64,000 nucleotides of DNA from Symsagittifera roscoffensis (lineage: Eukaryota > Xenacoelomorpha > Acoela > Convolutidae): contig NC_087070.1 in assembly GCF_963678635.1 (NCBI RefSeq), positions 30,594,390 through 30,658,389 of the forward strand, given 5' to 3'. Below the pieces are notes generated by a model. It was not told the DNA's origin. It saw only the letters and a list, made by a program, of their open reading frames with translations, and made no database searches. The translations under genes and the position numbers were made by a program. Shown here one piece after another: positions 55,286 through 64,000 of this stretch (position 1 is its first letter; each line of letters begins with the position of its first letter).

Positions 55286-55486
55286 CAGTATTTAGACAGC
55301 CGCGTATTCATACTGGTCAGTATTTAGACAAATACTGTTTCAACCAATCAGAATCGAGACAAAGAAGAAATTAATAAATAATTATTATTTATTTTGGATT
55401 ATTTATGTTTTTTCTCGATTCTGATTGGTTGAAACAGTATTTGTCTAAATACTGACCAGTATGAATACGCGGCTGTCTAAATACTG
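55286..55486. repeat. Inverted repeat, 74-bp arms, 53-bp loop
   Basis: The arms appear perfectly complementary. Each contains CAGTATTTAGACAGCCGCG and, further in, a second CAGTATTTAGACA. The motif AACCAATCAGAATCGAG lies next to the loop. Confidence 0.9.
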
Positions 55487-55588
55487 GCTGCACTCCCGAA
55501 GTTAGAGAGTGCCGAAAAAGGCGGGAAATATTGGAACGCAATTTAAGAGGCTAGCTTTTGGCGGGAAAATTAATAATGACACTTGAAA

Positions 55589-55756
55589 CTTGTTCAGACT
55601 CAATTTTGGCGCCAAAATCGATGAGCAAACAAAACTTTCTTTTCTTTTCTCAATTAGTTCACGACAAATAAACTTGTTCAGACTCAATTTTAGCGCCAAA
55701 ATCGATGAGCAAACAAAACTTTCTTTTCTTTTCTCAATTAGTTCACGACAAATAAG
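55589..55756 (+). repeat. 84-bp direct tandem duplication
   Basis: CTTGTTCAGACTCAATTTTG at 55589 recurs at 55673 with a single noticed change (GGCGCC against AGCGCC). Both copies end AGTTCACGACAAATAA. Confidence 0.95.
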
Positions 55757-56050
55757 TCAGTTTCTGCACTCTTTAACAAATTTTCGGCACTCTTAAACAA
55801 ATTTTTGTTTTCGGCACTCTCTTACTTCGGCACTGTCTTACCCAACCGTTTGGACCAACCGTTTCATTTGTTCCCCAGCACGATTTAGGGGGGATCCTGC
55901 TGGGGAACAAATAAAACGGTTGGTCCAAACTATATACTTAACTGTTTAATTCTTTCTCAAATGGGGGTTCCAGTGAATCAAAATGCCTGTTTTTCCAAAA
56001 TTGACTTCGAGGACAAAGTCAATTCGAGGACATTCTATTGTAGGTTACTT

Positions 56051-56069
56051 GGGGGGGGGGGGGGGGGGG
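56051..56069 (+). repeat. G-run of 19 bases
   Basis: Homopolymer next to a MITE boundary. Length is likely unreliable in assembly. Confidence 0.9.
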
Positions 56070-56088
56070 TTGTACATAGTACTGTTAG

Positions 56089-56516
56089 CACCAGCGGATT
56101 TCGAGGTGGGGCGTCCGGACGCCCCTTCTTCAGGAATTCAACTCCCTGCTGACCCACCAAAAGGTCCCCCGTTTGTACTATTTTAATATATTCATTTTTT
56201 GGCAGACTGACCCCTAAATTGTTCTAAAGGCGCGTTAGGCGCCAAAATGTACTAATTTTGAAGGAGGATCGCGCGCCAAAAAAGCGGAATTTTCTAGTCA
56301 AAATTTTCCAAAAATTGCCTAAAAACGTCTTGTTTGGCCGGTTTTTTTTTGTCCAAAATTTGCCAGCGGTGCAGAAAACTTAATCGAAATGGGTCTTCTT
56401 AATGATTTGGGAGAGCTCAGAAAACCAATTTGATCGGCCTAAAAATAAGGAAGGTCGACAAAATTATCGTTTTTTTGAAAATCCGCCCCCTCGAGGAAAT
56501 CCTAGATCCGCACGTG
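56089..56516. mobile_element. hAT-like MITE (CAG-GCGGAT family), copy 2
   Basis: Left end CACCAGCGGATTTCGAGG, right end CCTAGATCCGCACGTG. Flanks ACTGTTAG and ACTGTTGA agree in six of eight bases. Shares AAAGGTCCCCCGTTTGTACT, GCGCCAAAATGTACTAATTT and AAGGTCGACAAAA with the copy at 39960-40254. Confidence 0.6.
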
Positions 56517-57620
56517 ACTGTTGACTGTTAGCTACTAGTTTATTTGTTTGGTCCTTCAAAAATGCTGTATCCCTAATTGACCCATTTTGTCAGATAATCT
56601 GCATCATATGTGGGTTACTTCTCACAGTATGCTCGCTAATCTCCAAAACTGATCCAAATTCGTTGAATTAATAAGAGATATTTTTCGGTAAATAACTCAG
56701 GCAAATAGATTAATTTCGGCATTCTCTATTGATCAAAAACATCATATAACTTTTAATCATCCGACTGTTTTTGGTACAAATCGGCGCAAGCTAGCCACAA
56801 GAACCGGTCGGTAATGTCCTTGAGACAAATTGCTCTTTTTTAGCGGTCAGTCTTAATCAAGGCTGAACCGAATTAGAACCAAAACACAGTTAAAATAGGA
56901 TATAACCCCCGTTTTTAGTATATTAAAACAGGGCACGTGGGGAATCGGAACTACGTCAACTGTTAGGTCGCACATATAATCGGCGTTAACTTAGGCCACT
57001 CGGCCAACTCTGCTTATTTTATATGCATCTATACTCTTGTTTTATATGCACTCTTTTATATGTACTTCTTTTATATGTACTTCTCACAGAACTTTTTGTG
57101 GGTTTTTTCTCACAGAACCCTTCTTAATAATAAACCAGCCGTTAGTCTAATGGGTACAAATGCGGTTACCAACTCCAAGGCGTAGTTTCAAATCCCATCC
57201 TGACTTTTGTTTTTAGGAAATAGGCGGTGTTCCGCTAGAACTGACGCAAGTAAATTAAGTTGTAAATGGTTCTCAAATTTGGAAAAACTCGTTGAACGTT
57301 GTTAAAAGTCAATTGACTTCCTCGAAGGTCACGTTTTTTGTCGTTATTACCCAAAACAGCTAACATACCAATAAACTTGTTGAATTCCTTTCTACTTGGA
57401 AATTGTTACCGTTGCCAGTTTTAATAATAAAAAAGCAACCATAAAAAGCAAAAAACCAAAAAAAAGAATGTATAAAGTCGGGTTAAAATTTCAAATTGGT
57501 TATACCGGAAAAAGATCTTACGCAATCAGAGTTTATGGAAAAACCTAATCGATTCTAGATTTTTAGGGAGACTTACCACAAACCTGGGGAGCGAATAAAC
57601 ATTTTTTTATTAAGCTTCGA
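56517..57620. other. No gene recognised
   Basis: A tRNA-like segment lies at about 57128-57200. A small TTTTATATGxACT tandem repeat lies at about 57040-57085. Otherwise nothing. Confidence 0.4.
57128..57200 (+). repeat. tRNA-like fragment
   Basis: TTAGTCTAATGGGTA (A-box-like) and GTTTCAAATCCCATCC (B-box-like) are about 38 bases apart. No acceptor stem pairs, so it is a relic or SINE head. Confidence 0.4.
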
Positions 57621-57871
57621 TGGTTTTTCAAAATGTCTCTCGGTACAAGTGACAACAAGGAGGAGTGCTAGCGTAACTCAGGAGTCTCTGGAAATTGACA
57701 TTGCTCATCATGCTATTCCTCGCTCGGTTTATCAGGGCGGACCAAGGGTCGGGAATTGTCGTAAAATCGATTAAAAACTTCTGTACTAAACATTCAGTTG
57801 GTTTTTGCACCTGTGGAAAACTATAGGGCGACGGGTTTATTTGATAAGTGCATCTGCATATTGCGCTCTGC

Positions 57872-58560
57872 TCAGTTCGTGCCCCTCGCCCTCGAGGTAC
57901 TGAGCCCTGACACACTCGACATAGTGATCTGCCTTGACAGTTCTTCTTCATTGTCGGAACTGATCACAATCTCTTCCCAAGACTTTAGTTGTTCGTAGAA
58001 TTGCATCCACTCCCTCTGCTCTTGCAATCTTTTTGCCTGGCTCGGCAGACCCTTCACTTTAGATTCCCTGTTCAAGCAAAAGGAGTTGTGCAAGCTCAAA
58101 CTCACGTTCTTTGCCAAGTCCTCCTCCAATATTGATTCTCTCGCCTTGGTATCAAGGGTCTCTTGAAAGTTTCCGGCCCTATCTCGGCCAGGAACTGTTG
58201 ATACTCTTTCTGATGCTTCTTCATGTGAACCTTCGTCACCGTGTACAACCAAGACGTCAACGTCGCTCGAAACCATAAGAAGAATCTTTTGCGACTCCAC
58301 GCGTGCCTCACTTCCATGGGTATAGAAAATACTTTGCACACAGTCTCAAACAACTCAAGCCTCCGGCTGTAATCAATGGCATGTATTCATTCCACTGTTG
58401 CGGCCGTCGACTCTCGATATTTCCTCACGTTTTTCTCGATCCACCGCAACGCCAGCATCAAGCTCACCACGAAGGGTGACCTTCTGCTGATGATCTGGTA
58501 ACCCGATTGATCGAATTTCTTCCAAGTCCCATATCAAGCAGAGGTTCGAATGCTCCGGAT
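57872..58560 (-). pseudogene. Broken coding sequence of unknown family
   Basis: One minus-strand frame encodes SGYQIISRRSPFVVSLMLAL at about 58490, an in-frame TGA at about 58395, and then LELFETVCKVFSIPMEVRHA to about 58150. After a frame change the text continues as ESILEEDLAKNVSLSLHNSF and ends in an acidic Ser/Asp/Glu segment near 57900. Codon use and length suggest a former protein of at least 200 residues, with predicted helices and no recognised domain. The absence of splice signals at the frame change favours a pseudogene or dead transposon gene over a spliced gene. Confidence 0.4.
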
Positions 58561-58639
58561 GTTAATGCTACATAGCATCAAAAGTAAAATTGAAAGTATA
58601 GTATAAAGCCAGTATAGTTGCTTAGCAATACCAGCTATA

Positions 58640-58708
58640 TAGCTCAGCGTATACATAGTGCTATCCGGGGAGTTCGGCGTCGGTTCGATTCTCACCTAAG
58701 TCGTTTCA
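58640..58708 (+). repeat. tRNA-derived SINE-like head
   Basis: TATAGCTCAGCGTA (A-box-like) and GGTTCGATTCTCACC (B box, near consensus) are correctly spaced. The acceptor stem does not pair, so a functional tRNA is unlikely. Confidence 0.45.
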
Positions 58709-60035
58709 TTTGAGAATCCTATTTGAGCCGAAGCTGACAGAATATAAAATGCTAATATTTTATTCGGTTCAAAATTGGTTTGCAATTGAGTTTCTGTTTA
58801 TTCAACTGCGTGAACTAAGTATGAACTCATTGTGAAAAAACACATAAATCACACAAATCAGGGTATGAACAAGCCCACTTTTTAATTTGATACGTGTAAT
58901 GTTGTTGCTAATTCCGTGCAATAAAAATTACTAAAATTCGCCGTTTTTTGATTCTCTTGAATTAAACCGATTATTTTTCCTGTTTTTATAAGTTATAAAA
59001 AAATACAAAAAAAGGCCAGAATATTTTGGTGCCGCGCCAATCGGGAAACAAAAAACCAAGGACCTGGAAACAGAAAACAAACTGCCGAAAGACGATGAGG
59101 CCCAAATATTCGAAATATCCTATCAATGGAAATCCGCCCAACTGAGCAGCCGACAAACTAGATCTCAGAAGTTCAACAACTTCCAACAAAGCCGACAACC
59201 CAGAGGCCGACATCACACAAGGCGGAAAGTTTTTTTTTTTTTGTGGAATCTTCGTGTTCTTTTGGACTCAGGCCCGGCGAACTACCTGCAAAAAAATTGT
59301 AAGATCGAACCTGTGCTTTCAACTAACTTTTAGACTCTAATTTGTGCTAGTTTTTTTAACCAAAAAAAAGTGCTACTTTTTTGATTATCAGTGCTATAAA
59401 ATTACATACGATGTTGTTAATTGCAATCCGATTAAGACCGTACTAGATACCTAATCCTAGTTCATACCCAGTACCCTATTACCCCAGAATAGTCTCGAAC
59501 CCAAAAAATTTTGTGAAAAAAAATCCAGAAAATTTTCCAAAAAATTTTCGCAAAAAAATATATAAATAAAAATTTTCAAAAAAAAAAATTTCTGGAAAAA
59601 AAAGGTTATTTCAACTTTTCCAAAAACTTTCACTGACAAAAAAATTTTTTTTGCCCGATTTTAGAGAAAAATCGAAAAACACCGTTTTCGTCTCGCCCGT
59701 TCAACCGTTTAAATCTTCAATCGTGTCGAGCAAGTTTTTTGAGTGAATCCCTACCTCGGTTTCCTCCAGTGGTTGGATAAACTATAAAAATTTGCTCGGC
59801 TTGCCCCGTTTTCGGCCGCATACCGCCGCGACCGTTACTACTACCGTTTCGCCGTAACGTCGCTGAGTTTAACCTATAAACCGTAAGCGTTAACTTAAAT
59901 AGTACTGAATCGAGGCCTTAGCAAAACCTTACAAAACCCTCAGCTAAGGGTTCTTAGAGTTATTATCGTGATAATTATTTTTTTTTCTTTTCCTTTCTAT
60001 GTGACCACTTTACATCAACAGACTCCTTAAATTGA
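58709..60035. other. No gene recognised; possible promoter region at the right
   Basis: The GC-richer part at 59690-59900 includes CTATAAAAATT near 59783, which could be a TATA element for the reading frame at 60036 or part of a retrotransposon LTR. No LTR pair can be shown within the window. Confidence 0.3.
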
Positions 60036-60722
60036 TTGCCATTAAAACAACCGTATCGTTTATCGCTCTCAAGGGTGTTCATCATTGCTGCGAGTTCTCT
60101 CCATTACTCCGTAAATACATTACCATTAACTCTACAAAAACGCCTCGACGACACTTTTAAAGCAATTCCAGGTTTAAGCTTTAATTTGAATGCAAATAAC
60201 CGGCAAAAGACTGTTCACTATCTTTTAAGCAATTCTCCAAAATGTATGATAGAGAAAAACTTTGTAACCTGGCACGATGTTATAAATAACTCATTGAGCA
60301 AGCATAGATCAAACAACGATAACCCACTTACACAAGAAAATCTGATTAAAGTTTTAAAAGAATATAAAAACAAAATATCAGCCATTATTTACGTACACCG
60401 TCAAAATACCCCCAATATTTATGGACGTTTGGTTGAAACAGGAATTTTAACAATTAATGTGACCAAACATCATTTAAAATCAAAAATAAAAGCTAGCAAC
60501 AAAGAACTAATTCGTAAGCTTAAATTAATTCATCCTCCGGCGTTTTTAGAAATAAAAAAGTTGAGACTCATTCGACGTTATTTCCATAATCTGTGCGAAC
60601 TTATCAATAAAGTTAAAAGTCGTCGACCAAGTTCAAGGAAAAGAAAAGCAGATAAGCAAAAGATTTCACAAATGACAACAGTTGAAGAATATTTAACATT
60701 TGTTAGGCATTATAAATCTTGA
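60036..60722 (+). CDS. Intact 228-codon reading frame, unknown protein
   Basis: The longest undamaged frame in the window runs from ATG at 60036 to TGA at 60720-60722. The product is basic, with a Lys/Arg cluster near the end (RRPSSRKRKADKQK) that could act as a nuclear localisation signal. It has helical segments (ENLIKVLKEYKNKISAIIYV) and no transmembrane or zinc motif. The first 25 residues are mildly hydrophobic. It ends about 200 bases before the BEL/Pao gag start, so it may be a passenger gene of that element or a solo retro-derived gene. I do not recognise the family. Its integrity among decayed sequences suggests recent origin or selection. Confidence 0.45.
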   Translation: MPLKQPYRLSLSRVFIIAASSLHYSVNTLPLTLQKRLDDTFKAIPGLSFNLNANNRQKTVHYLLSNSPKCMIEKNFVTWHDVINNSLSKHRSNNDNPLTQENLIKVLKEYKNKISAIIYVHRQNTPNIYGRLVETGILTINVTKHHLKSKIKASNKELIRKLKLIHPPAFLEIKKLRLIRRYFHNLCELINKVKSRRPSSRKRKADKQKISQMTTVEEYLTFVRHYKS

Positions 60723-60927
60723 TTTATTTTTTTTTCATTAGTTAAATTCATCTTTATTTTCAATCTTGTAGTTTGTTGTCCTTCTGTTCCGTAGGCAACG
60801 AGAATTGTTGGGGTCTTGCGAGCAGCCTCTCGTTCGGTATAGGACGCGGCTACTTGAATTGACTCTAGTTTGATTCCGTCAACCGACACTATTTTTTTTG
60901 CTCTTATTCGAAAACAAATATTTCAAA

Positions 60928-62283
60928 ATGGAGCTTGATCTCGGCCAAAAGCTGAACAAAATTTATCTTGCCAGGAAAGAGTTGGAAACAAATTTTTTCG
61001 ATTACCAAGCCAAAATTACGGAATATATAAGTGCGAATGATAGACCAGCTAAAACTGAAACGTACATAGAAAAATCTAGCATTTGCTTACAAAACTTATA
61101 GAGAAAAATGATGAGCTTATCTCTTTGTCTATGCACAGCAACAACGCTGCTGAAACAATAAATCAACTTGAGTTTTACCTAGGATCTATCAGTGCAAAAA
61201 ATGACGATGTATTAGGTCTAGCTAAAAATTACTTTCAAATTAAACATCAAGAGGACCAGGTAGCAACTGCACGAACCCCAACGCCAAGCGAATCCGTCCG
61301 TTCCAAGAAACCCCTTTCACAGCGTTCTAAGATTGCATCAATGACTTCGAGTGAGCGTCGAAGAGAGGCAGCCCTTGCAAAAATTAGACGCGAGGAATTG
61401 AACGCCAAGTAGAGGCTAAGCTTCGTTTGAAAAAGCAAGAGATCCAGATTCAGTCGATGAAGGGTCAACTTGATCTTGATGTGGTTGTAGAGAGAAGACG
61501 TCAAACGCTAGCTGAAGCAACTATCGAAGAGGCTGAATATCTGGAAGACGCCACTGAAATTTGTGAACTTCGTCGTAGCAGATCGAAATTGGCAATGGCC
61601 GTTCAGGAGAACGAAACGGAGGAAAACAGGACAAGAAGTTGGGTGAACACATTCATTTCCCAACTCAGGAGATAGTTCAGCCCATGGCGCCAGTCCAAAG
61701 TGTCAATCTGGAATCAGCTTCCGAGTTCTTGTCATTTTCAAGTATTGAACCGCCTTTTAGTAGAAATCTGACGATGATTAATAAATCACATCCATTTGCT
61801 GATTATTTCGAAACCACGTGTATAAACTCACAGAGTGTTAACGTCCCTCATACATCGAATACAAGTGTCAGCATGCCAAATTCAAATGTAAACAGTACGT
61901 ATGAGCCACAGGAACAGCTACCTTTGACCAACCTACACAACTACAACCCTTTGATGCAGAGTCATTTTCATCATTCTAATATCCCAACGAGCTCAATGCC
62001 CATTGCTCAACAAACCTTTTCCCCAAGTAATTCCGCAGATTTTGTATTCCAACCGCTTTTACCAACTAACGTTGGTCCTCTCAAGCCTCCAACATTCACC
62101 TTCTCCCCTAACTCATATTATGTCACACAGCCATCGAATGTTCAACCGTTCTCTAGCGGAGGAACAACTTTTTATGTCGGTGATCCTAAAGCTTTAGACG
62201 CCGCAATCTATTCAAAACCGCTGATGGCGCCTTATACAAATATGGCCCAAACAATATCGCCCACTTACGTCCTCGGGCAGTAA
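60928..62283 (+). pseudogene. BEL/Pao retrotransposon gag, N-terminal part, frameshifted
   Basis: Starts ATG at 60928 (MELDLGQKLNKIYLARKEL). The reading continues through three frame changes: near 61085, 61410 and 61640-61675. The parts form a helical region, a charged coiled coil (ERRRQTLAEATIEEAEYLED) and a Pro/Asn/Ser-rich linker to the stop at 62281-62283. This order of parts before a DUF1759-like domain is usual for BEL/Pao gag. The intact protein would form the particle that packages the element's RNA. At least three indels disable it. Confidence 0.65.
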
Positions 62284-62329
62284 ACCAATAACAAATCAAG
62301 ATCTAGCTGAAATCTTGACACTGAGCCAG

Positions 62330-62860
62330 AAAGGTCCCTTGCCTGAAAGGAAATTGTCTTCTTTCCACTGAAATCCATTGCAGTGGCCTGAATGGTTTGG
62401 TCAGTTCAAAAGTGCAATCGATGTAAAACTTTTAAGTAATGATGTCAAACTGACATATCTCAAACCTCTCATTTCAGGCAATGCGAAGAATGCAATTGCC
62501 GAATTCGCTTACAGTGGAGTATTCTACAAGGACGCTTTTTAAAACTCTAGAGAGGAAATTTGGACAACCACAGACAATTGTGGGAGCTCATCTCGATAAA
62601 CTTTCGAATTTTCCACCTCTCAAAATGCACAATTCAGAAAGCATTATCAGTTTCGCTTCCTGTATATCCAGTCTTGTCGCTGTTTTAAAATCGTTAGGAT
62701 ATGAGTACGACTTAAAGAGTACATCCGTTTTGAATCAAGTTATTTCAAAAATGCCTCGATTTATGAAAGAGTCATGGTCTCTCCATTCTGTAAAGAAATA
62801 ATGGAGACCGCCAACCGTTTTAGACTTAAATGATTGGCTCCGCGACAAGGCTGAGGCACA
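62330..62860 (+). pseudogene. BEL/Pao gag, DUF1759-like core
   Basis: Reads PEWFGQFKSAIDVKLLSNDV and KLTYLKPLISGNAKNAI in one frame, then in another RTLFKTLERKFGQPQTIVGA and LDKLSNFPPLKMHNSESI to the stop at about 62800. These are the conserved steps of the DUF1759 gag domain of BEL/Pao elements. A stop and a frameshift separate it from both neighbours. Confidence 0.65.
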
Positions 62861-62867
62861 TGAACTT

Positions 62868-63220
62868 ATGCGTGTGAGTCAGAATAAGTCACGACCTGAG
62901 GAGACTCCAAAGACTGGTTTCCATAAACCACCTACAAAAGTTTTTGCCGTTGCTTCAAAAGTTGAAAAACCATTTTATGCTCCGTGCCTCCAGTGCAAGG
63001 GTAAACACTCACTCTGGAGTTGTTCTGTAATTAAGGAAAAGACCCCAATTCAACGAGCTCAATTCTCTGCACAAAATAGGTTGTGTTTTGCTTGCTTTCA
63101 ACCTGACCACATGTTCCGAAAATGCCCTAAAACCCGCAAATGCACTAAGCCTGGTTGTGAAAGCACCCATAATGTCTTGCTACATAGTGCTGAGAAGGTT
63201 TTCAACGTAAGGTCTGCAAA
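62868..63220 (+). pseudogene. BEL/Pao gag zinc-knuckle segment
   Basis: Contains PCLQCKGKHSLWSC, then LCFACFQPDHMFRKC (C-x2-C-x4-H-x4-C) and KCTKPGCESTHNVLLH, the zinc-knuckle tail of BEL/Pao gag. The aspartic protease and reverse transcriptase that should follow are absent: the frame runs directly into a Polinton-type polymerase tail. Confidence 0.7.
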
Positions 63221-63261
63221 CAGCAGACAAACTGATGAACGGGATATGATAAACGGGAGCC

Positions 63262-63560
63262 GACACTTTTTAAAGATGAGTTTAGATGTACAAAAGCTCT
63301 GTTTGTGTAGCAAGACATATTGCTGCTATGACAACAAGTCCGATAAGTTCAAGTTTAGCAGCAAAGGATTGAATAAAGGGGTCTGGAAGATTCTGGAGAC
63401 TGTCCGATGTCAAAATACAGAAGAGTGCTCGATGAAGCGATCAAATTAACATCTATAAATAGAGAATTCAGAACCGTAAACCACATGGTGGCCACATATG
63501 AGCAAACAAAAAAAGGACTTAGTTATTTTCATCCAAAAAAACAAGTTCAAGATGATGGAT
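63262..63560 (+). pseudogene. Polinton-type DNA polymerase B C-terminal tail fragment
   Basis: Reads LCLCSKTYCCYDNKSDKFKF and SSKGLNK, then in a shifted frame SKYRRVLDEAIKLTSINREF and NHMVATYEQTKKGLSYFHPK to the end of the family near 63580. The first block matches the tail at 29470-29612 at both protein and nucleotide level. The copy here extends further and so shows what the assembly gap at 29615 hides. It has one frameshift near 63395. Confidence 0.65.
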
Positions 63561-63660
63561 TCCATACAAAACCATTGAATTTATACGGAATTATTGGAGA
63601 TGGAAGCAGTGTGTTATATTTTTGTACAATGCAGTATTTTAATGGTGTTTCATTATAAAG

Positions 63661-64000
63661 TTGCGGTAAATTTCACACACAATGCAGTGATTTATATATT
63701 TTCTTTGTAATTTAGTTTTTTATCTCAAATATTGGAATTTTTTCGAAATTTCGGTAGGTTTCAGAATAGATTCAGATAGATAGAAAAAAAAATTTTCTAA
63801 TAAATTTTTATTAGATCAATTTATAACAAATCTTATCGTGTTTTAGAAATTTTCGAAAAAATTTTCAAATATTATTTTTTTTTGAAGAAACTTTCAAGTT
63901 TTTACACAAAAACTCTTACCATTGACTTACCATGTATCAAAAATCTAATTTAAAACCTTCATTACACAATCCACACGTATTAACCAGTAATCTTTACTAA
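63661..64000. other. AT-rich end of window, no gene
   Basis: Only AT-rich sequence with TTTTCGAAA-type motifs; nothing supportable. Confidence 0.5.

Larger units (their letters stand above)
55199..55970. mobile_element. Nested foldback/MITE-type element with ~50-bp terminal inverted repeats
   Basis: GAACCCCCATTTGAGAAAGA ... AGTTTGGAC at the left is mirrored by GTCCAAACT ... TCTTTCTCAAATGGGGGTTC at the right. Inside are a 74-bp-arm palindrome (55286-55359/55413-55486), a pair of opposed CAGTGCCGAA-type blocks, an 84-bp direct duplication (55589-55756) and another 33-bp-arm inverted repeat (55848-55880/55898-55930). No coding sequence. Target duplication not evident. Confidence 0.8.

Noticed and set aside
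58986-59216. Open frame of 76 codons on the minus strand
   Set aside because: Hydrophobic low-complexity product without context; the opposite strand shows an equally plausible broken frame, and neither can be supported.

Overview
The window looks like nuclear DNA from an animal. It is AT-rich, with small GC-richer exons separated by long introns. It carries parts of three recognisable metazoan gene types: a GRIP-domain golgin of the GCC2 type, an ELAV/Hu RNA-binding protein, and a galactose-binding-like lectin. The rest is mostly transposon debris. The transposon set (Polinton/Maverick, BEL/Pao, Helentron-like and hAT-like elements) suggests an invertebrate or basal chordate. The sequence alone does not fix the species.

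Layout. 1-7.6 kb has no gene and holds AT-rich dispersed repeats and tandem duplications. 7.6-10.15 kb is a recent duplication, and its second copy contains a coding exon. 9.66-17.86 kb (+) holds nine exons that form the C-terminal part of a GCC2-like golgin and end in a GRIP domain split over three exons; one intron uses a GC donor. 17.9-22 kb is repeats and AT-rich filler. 22.08-29.61 kb is a decayed Polinton/Maverick (adintovirus-like) element. Its minus strand carries a packaging ATPase, an integrase, three structural-type genes and an adenain-like protease. Its plus strand carries a protein-primed-type DNA polymerase B that runs into a 200-bp assembly gap. 31.99-39.2 kb is rich in a ~530-bp non-autonomous Helentron-like family, including nested and head-to-tail copies, plus a minisatellite. 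39.65-46.85 kb (+) holds four exons, all joined in phase 1, of a coiled-coil plus fucolectin/F5-8C-like gene, with MITEs and a diverged tandem array in its introns. 47-53.4 kb contains more Helentron-like copies, a complete hAT-like MITE with an 84-bp palindrome, and terminal-inverted-repeat elements. 53.41-53.72 kb (-) is an exon with the first RRM of an ELAV/Hu protein. 53.8-56.5 kb is inverted-repeat elements, including a nested foldback element. 57.6-58.6 kb (-) is a broken unrecognised coding sequence. 60.0-60.7 kb (+) is an intact 228-codon reading frame without recognised relatives. 60.9-63.2 kb (+) is a broken BEL/Pao gag region, followed directly by a second copy of the Polinton-type polymerase tail.

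How the parts relate. The cellular genes are unrelated to each other: trans-Golgi tethering, secreted or surface lectin, mRNA binding. Their introns and spacers have been colonised by several small DNA transposons and by one large virus-like element. Every Polinton gene that can be read carries stops or frameshifts, and several lack catalytic residues, so the element looks dead. The most interesting signals are the terminal structure and tandem junctions of the Helentron-like family, the near-complete decayed Polinton, and the gag/polymerase-tail junction.
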